Below, in pieces: positions 5,973 to 9,882 of a stretch of 9,882 nt of DNA (position 1 is its first letter; each line of letters opens with the position of its first letter). A program made the position numbers and the translations under genes. The notes beneath the pieces were generated by a model, which ran no database searches, had not been told where the DNA came from, and was given only the letters and a program-made list of their open reading frames with translations. The DNA comes from an uncultured Eubacteriales bacterium (lineage in GTDB: Bacteria > Bacillota > Clostridia > Oscillospirales > Oscillospiraceae), in the NCBI GenBank assembly GCA_902461475.1, contig CABPXX010000026.1:1-9882 (forward strand). Direction: 5' to 3'.

Positions 5973-8363
5973 ACAGAGAGACCGGGTACAGCTGGGGCTA
6001 TTTCTCCGGGGACCCCTATTCGGTGCTGGTGGGGACTGGCTCGGATGCCACCGACCTTACCAAGACCTCCTGGTACCTGTCCGACCAGGGCGAGTTTGTG
6101 GAGGAGACCGCCGGCATTGAGTACCACTTCCAGTTGCCGGAGGACTGCACCAAGGTGGAGGTCACCGTGGGCGTGAAGATTCCCCAGTGGTGGGACGACC
6201 GCACCGTGGCCATTGAGTTGGAGGGAGCAGACGCAGGGCAGATGAGCTGCGCCGACAATGTGCTCTCCGAGGAGACCTTTGTCACTTCGGTCACCGACGG
6301 CGAGCTGAACTTCCGAGCCAAGACGGTGGACCCGGACAACCGCAAGGCAGACCCCGTGCTCAGCTACCTCGTGGTAGAGGCGGTGAAGGACAACGGGGAA
6401 CTGGACATTGCCCAGGCCACTGCCACCACCTACGCCCAGGGCAATGAGCCTGCCAAGGCGCTGGACGGAGACCCCGCCACCCACTGGCACACCTCCTGGT
6501 CCGGGGACTACCCCACCGTGGAGGACGGGCTGTGGCTGACCCTGGATTTGGGCAAGCGGGTGGACGATGTGTCCCAGCTGACCTACCTGCCCCGGCAGGA
6601 CAAGGACACCAACGGCACCTATACCAAGTATGAGATTTTAGTCAGCTCGGACAATCAGAGCTATACCAAGGTGGCAGAGGGCTCCTGGGCTGGGGACAAG
6701 GCGGAGAAGACTGCCACCTTCCCTGCGGTGTCCGCCCGGTATGTCCGGCTTCAGGCAGTGGCCACTAAGGGAAACAGCGCTGGAGAGGACAACAAGTTTG
6801 CCAGCGCCGCCGAGGTGGGGCTGTTCTACGGCCAGCAGTGGGACCGGACTCAGGCCCAGGCACAGCTGCGTGAGGCGCTCCAGAAGGCGGAGGACTACTT
6901 GCAGTCCGACCATGGCAAGACTGAGACCGAGCTCAGGGGCCTGAACACCATGGTGGAGCAGGCCCGGCCCCTGGCCGACAGCGAGTATCTGGCGGTGAAA
7001 GAGGAGATTGGCACCCTGGCTGAGGATATTCGCAGCGAGGTGGACCGTCTGTCCAATGACCGCCCCTATCAGACCTATGACACCATCTTTGGCACCGACT
7101 GCGACGGCGAGCAGTACCTGGACAACAACGGCAACGTCATCCAGGCCCACGGCGGCCAGATTCAGAAGTGGGGAGACACCTACTACTGGTACGGCGAGGA
7201 CAAGAGCACCAACTACAACCCTGCAGGCGTGCATCTGTACACCTCCAAGGACCTGTACAACTGGACCGACGAGGGCGTGGTGCTCAAGACCATGGAGAGC
7301 ATGGACCAGTTCACCACCGACCCCTACTTCTCCGCCCTGTATGGGGACCTGTCTGAGGAGGAGCAGCAGGAGATCTTCCATCACCTGGACACCAACACCG
7401 CCGTGGTGGAGCGGCCCAAGGTGATCTACAACGAGAGCACCGACCAGTACGTGCTGTGGTTCCACGCCGACGGCCCCAGCCGGGACGGCCAGGGTGGCGC
7501 CCACTCCTATGTGAAGGCGGAGGCCGCCGTGGCTGTGTCCGATACCCCGGAGGGCCCCTTCACCCTGCTGGGCAGCTACCGCCTCCATACCCGAGAGGGG
7601 TATTCCGGCAACCAGGGCATGGCCCGGGATATGAACCTGTTTGTGGATGAAGGGGTGGACGCCAACGGCGATGGCGTGGACGACGCCTACATCATCTACT
7701 CCAGCGAGGAAAACCAGACCATGTATATCTCCCGCCTCAACGCCGACTACACCGACCTGGACAAGCCCCGGGGGGAAGCGGTAGAGGGCGTGGACTTCAC
7801 CGCCAACTTTGTGGGGATGAGCCGAGAGGCCCCCACCATGTTCAAGTATAACGACACCTACTACCTCATGACCTCCGGGTGCACCGGATGGAACCCCAAC
7901 CGCGCCCAGTACGCCACCGCAGACTATCCCATGGGCCCCTGGACCGTGCAGGGTGACCCCTGTGTGGATGCTGGCTCTGAGACCACGTATAAGAGTCAGA
8001 GCACCTGCATCGTCCCCGTGGACCCGGAAAACGGCAAGTTTATGTACATGGGCGACCGCTGGTATCCCCCCTATAACCTGCCGGTAGGAGACTCCCGCTA
8101 TGTATGGCTGCCGGTGGACTTCGGATACGGCGGCACCATGACCATCTCCGATGAGTCCAACTGGAAGCTGGAGGAGGAGCTGGGACGTCAGCCCGCCTTC
8201 TATGTGGACGGGGAGCTGAACGTGGTCACCGACGACTTCGACTCCTATGCCCAGGCCCTGCTGGACGCCATCCTGGCCCAGCGGTTTAAGGCAGACAAGT
8301 CCATTCTGGAAGACCTCATCGGCCAGGTGGAGGGGATGGACCTCTCCGGCTACTCCGCCCAGA

Positions 8364-8392
8364 GCGTGGCGGCGGTCATGGTGGGGCGTGGC
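8364..8392 (+). repeat. 22-bp insertion bounded by 7-bp direct repeats
   Basis: GCGTGGC occurs at 8364-8370 and again at 8386-8392, exactly 22 bp apart. Removing one repeat unit with the intervening 15 bp restores both the frame and the usual FIVAR spacing, giving YSAQSVATFRTALANAQAVL. See the glycosidase entry. Confidence 0.7.
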
Positions 8393-8712
8393 CACCTTCC
8401 GCACCGCTCTGGCCAACGCCCAGGCCGTGCTGGCAGACGAGAGCCTCGGCGAGGAGGACCAGGACGTGGTGGACCAGGCCGTGGCCCAGTTGGAGGCCGC
8501 TGTGGAAGGTCTGAGTGCAGAAGGAGAGGCCCAGCCCTCCCAGACGCCCGCTCCCCAGGCCACCCAGAAGCCGGACAACCAGGTGCCCCAGACCGGGGAC
8601 AGCGCCCAGCTGGCCCTGTGTGTGAGCACCTTCCTGGGCGTGCTGCTGGCGGCCGCTTGGCTGGGTGGTGCCGCCCTGCGCAAGACCCAAAAGTAAAAAA
8701 CACCAGAATCTT

Positions 8713-8752
8713 GTTGGGGTCAGGCAATTTGCCTGGCCCCAACGGCTGTTTT
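8713..8752 (+). terminator. Terminator after the glycosidase gene
   Basis: A 13-bp stem (8713-8725 with 8731-8743, one G-U pair; starting GTTGGGG and ending CCCCAAC) with an AATTT loop, then GGCTGTTTT. It lies 16 nt after the stop codon and separates this gene from mrnC. Confidence 0.8.
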
Positions 8753-8764
8753 GGCGGAAAACAC

Positions 8765-8793
8765 TTGCCAAGTTGGGCCTGGCGGGGTAGACT
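8765..8793 (+). promoter_or_regulatory. Promoter of mrnC-rqcH
   Basis: TTGCCA (8765-8770), a 17-bp spacer, TAGACT (8788-8793). It follows the terminator directly and gives a leader of about 50 nt before mrnC. Confidence 0.55.
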
Positions 8794-8852
8794 AGGGAGA
8801 GATGCCGAATGTCCGGGGACGCCCGGGCCAACCTAGAGAATGGAGAAATCAT

Positions 8853-9254
8853 ATGGATTACTTTCACCTGTCAGTGGGACAGGATGTCCTCCACCCCATG
8901 AGCAGCCTGGCGCTGGCTCACCTGGGGGATGGAGTGTATGAGCTCATGGTGCGCACCTGGCTGTGCCTGAAGGGCAAGGCCACCAACAAGGGGCTGCACA
9001 AGGCGGCGGTGACCTATGTCTCCGCCCCCGCCCAGGCCAAGCGGGTCAAGCTGATTTTGCCCATCCTCACCGAGGAGGAGCAGGACGTGTACCGCCGAGC
9101 CCGCAACAGCCACACTGCCGCCATCCCCAAGGGGGCCAGCGTGGGAGAGTACCACGCCGCCACCGGGCTGGAGGCCCTGTTCGGTTGGCTGTACTTGCAG
9201 GGCCGTCTGGACCGGCTCAATGAGCTGTTTGAACTGATGATGACGGAGGAATGA
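8853..9254 (+). CDS. mrnC: Mini-ribonuclease III
   Basis: Dimeric RNase III-fold enzyme without a double-stranded-RNA-binding domain; in B. subtilis it trims 23S rRNA precursors. 133 aa, the normal length. The nuclease signature residues are visible as LALAHLGDGVYELMVR (Asp26 as metal ligand) and GEYHAATGLEALFGWLYL (the Glu of GLEAL as second ligand), with the family's NKGLHKAAVTYVSAPAQA and TEEEQDVYRRARNSH between them. ATG 8853 is chosen because GGAG lies 7 nt upstream and the protein then begins at the usual place; the frame is open from ATG 8802, but that extension has no site and no family counterpart. It is followed 3 nt later by rqcH, so the two are cotranscribed. Confidence 0.95.
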   Translation: MDYFHLSVGQDVLHPMSSLALAHLGDGVYELMVRTWLCLKGKATNKGLHKAAVTYVSAPAQAKRVKLILPILTEEEQDVYRRARNSHTAAIPKGASVGEYHAATGLEALFGWLYLQGRLDRLNELFELMMTEE

Positions 9255-9257
9255 GCC

Positions 9258-9882
9258 ATGCCCTTGGATGCAATTGTCATGACCGCCTTAGCCGGAGAGC
9301 TGCGGGAACGCATCACCGGCGGCAAGGTGGACAAGATCTATCAGCCCACCCGGGATGAGGTGGTGCTGCACATGCGCACCGGGCAGGGAAATGTGAAGCT
9401 GCTGCTGTCGGCAAATCCCGCCCACCCCAGAGCCCAGCTCACCACCGTGACCCGGGAGAACCCGGAGACGCCCCCCATGTTCTGTATGCTGCTGCGCAAG
9501 TATTTCCTGGGCGGCCGCATTCTGGAGATCAAACAGCCCCCCATGGAGCGGCTGCTGGAGTTCCGCTTTGAGACCCTCAGTGAGCTGGGGGACCGGGTGG
9601 AGCGGGCCCTGGTGCTGGAGTGCATCGGCCGCAAGTCCAACCTCATTATGCTGGACGGGGCAGGGCGCATCACCGACAGCATGCGCCGGGTGGACGGGGA
9701 TATCTCCGCCCAGCGCCCGGTGATGCCCGGCCTCTTCTACCAGTACCCCGTGCCCACGGGCAAGCTGGACTTCACCGCCATGGGGGAGGAGGAGCTGGAG
9801 CAGCTGGTGTCGAGCCAGGCGCCCCAGGGAGAGGGGCAGGACAAGTGGCTGGCGGGGACCCTCCATGGGACTCTCCCGGGCG
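9258..9882 (+). CDS. rqcH: Rqc2/RqcH-type ribosome quality-control factor (partial, C-terminus beyond right edge)
   Basis: NFACT-family protein (older names YloA, fibronectin-binding protein A). It binds stalled 50S-peptidyl-tRNA complexes and recruits tRNA-Ala to add C-terminal alanine tails that mark the chain for degradation. The visible 208 residues are the NFACT-N domain: MPLDAIVMTALAGELRE, GGKVDKIYQP, LLLSANPAHPRAQLT, TPPMFCMLLRKYF, VLECIGRKSNLIMLD and MRRVDGDISAQRPVMPG align along their length with B. subtilis RqcH. The start has GGAGG 8 nt upstream, overlapping the mrnC end. The conserved Asp97-Arg98 pair of RqcH appears here as Glu97-Arg98. The helical middle and NFACT-R part lie outside the window. 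Confidence 0.94.
   Translation, partial: MPLDAIVMTALAGELRERITGGKVDKIYQPTRDEVVLHMRTGQGNVKLLLSANPAHPRAQLTTVTRENPETPPMFCMLLRKYFLGGRILEIKQPPMERLLEFRFETLSELGDRVERALVLECIGRKSNLIMLDGAGRITDSMRRVDGDISAQRPVMPGLFYQYPVPTGKLDFTAMGEEELEQLVSSQAPQGEGQDKWLAGTLHGTLPG

Larger units (their letters stand above)
5767..8696 (+). pseudogene. Wall-anchored GH43 glycosidase (exo-beta-1,3-galactanase type) with two frame changes
   Basis: The reading frame runs from ATG 5767 (AAAGGAG 11 nt upstream) to 5970, shifts at a G7 tract, runs to about 8370, shifts again, and ends at 8696. Rejoined it gives about 970 aa. Order: signal peptide (residues 1-31); N-terminal module with VNCGTPDP, DQAWG and TGYSWGYFSGD; CBM32-like discoidin domain (about 211-356, ALDGDPATHWHTSW to ARYVRLQA); FIVAR helices (about 357-431); GH43 five-blade core (about 432-815); second FIVAR (about 816-916); Pro-rich linker; VPQTGD sorting signal, hydrophobic segment and RKTQK tail. 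Likely acidic catalytic residues are Glu548 (ERPKV) and Glu687 (REAP). The usual GH43 base Asp is replaced in QAHGGQIQ, and Gln744 in KSQST sits where GH43_24 galactanases use a Gln. A role in degrading arabinogalactan side chains at the cell surface is inferred. As written, the secretion signal, catalytic core and wall anchor are in three different frames. Confidence 0.88.

Noticed and set aside
6638..8683. 681-aa minus-strand open frame opposite the glycosidase gene
   Set aside because: It is a long antisense shadow of high-GC codon bias; its composition is Val/His/Gly-rich with no recognisable domain, whereas the plus strand has clear GH43 and FIVAR motifs.

Overview
The window looks like a chromosomal segment from a GC-rich, spore-forming gut Firmicute of the Oscillospiraceae type (Flavonifractor / Lawsonibacter / Intestinimonas relatives). 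This is inferred from a T-box-controlled pheST operon, an NdoA/MazF toxin next to alr, a GerS-like lipoprotein in front of alr, Mini-RNase III, RqcH, and a surface glycosidase with a VPQTG sorting signal. The genus is a guess. Most genes are housekeeping; the accessory element is the large glycosidase gene.

Left part (minus strand, read right to left): a promoter at about 2863-2891, a phenylalanine T-box leader with its terminator (about 2600-2857), pheS (1562-2587), a 216-nt gap packed with six perfect or near-perfect hairpins, then pheT (from 1345, running off the left edge). The same 30 bp that holds the T-box promoter also holds a strong divergent promoter (TTGAAA-17-TATAAT, 2881-2909) for the plus-strand operon.

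Middle (plus strand): a GerS/LolA-like lipoprotein (TTG start at 3008) overlaps alr (3606-4736) by 59 nt. An intact MazF/NdoA endoribonuclease (4906-5271) follows. In Bacillus subtilis, and as I recall in Clostridioides difficile, a mazE antitoxin gene sits between alr and mazF; here the 169-nt gap has none. A strong hairpin ends this unit. The 495-nt gap after it contains a promoter, a probable structured non-coding RNA of about 180 nt whose ends pair, and an intrinsic terminator.

Right part: 5767-8696 encodes a wall-anchored family-43 glycosidase (signal peptide, N-terminal module, CBM32, FIVAR, GH43 core of the exo-beta-1,3-galactanase kind, second FIVAR, VPQTG sorting signal). It is broken by two independent frame changes: a G7 tract near the 5' end, and a 22-bp insertion bounded by 7-bp direct repeats in the second FIVAR. 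The second lesion removes the sorting signal. After a terminator and a new promoter come mrnC (Mini-RNase III) and the start of rqcH (ribosome-associated quality control), which runs off the right edge.

The points most worth a second look are the unassigned RNA beside the antitoxin-less MazF, the hairpin array inside pheST, and the double lesion in the glycosidase gene.
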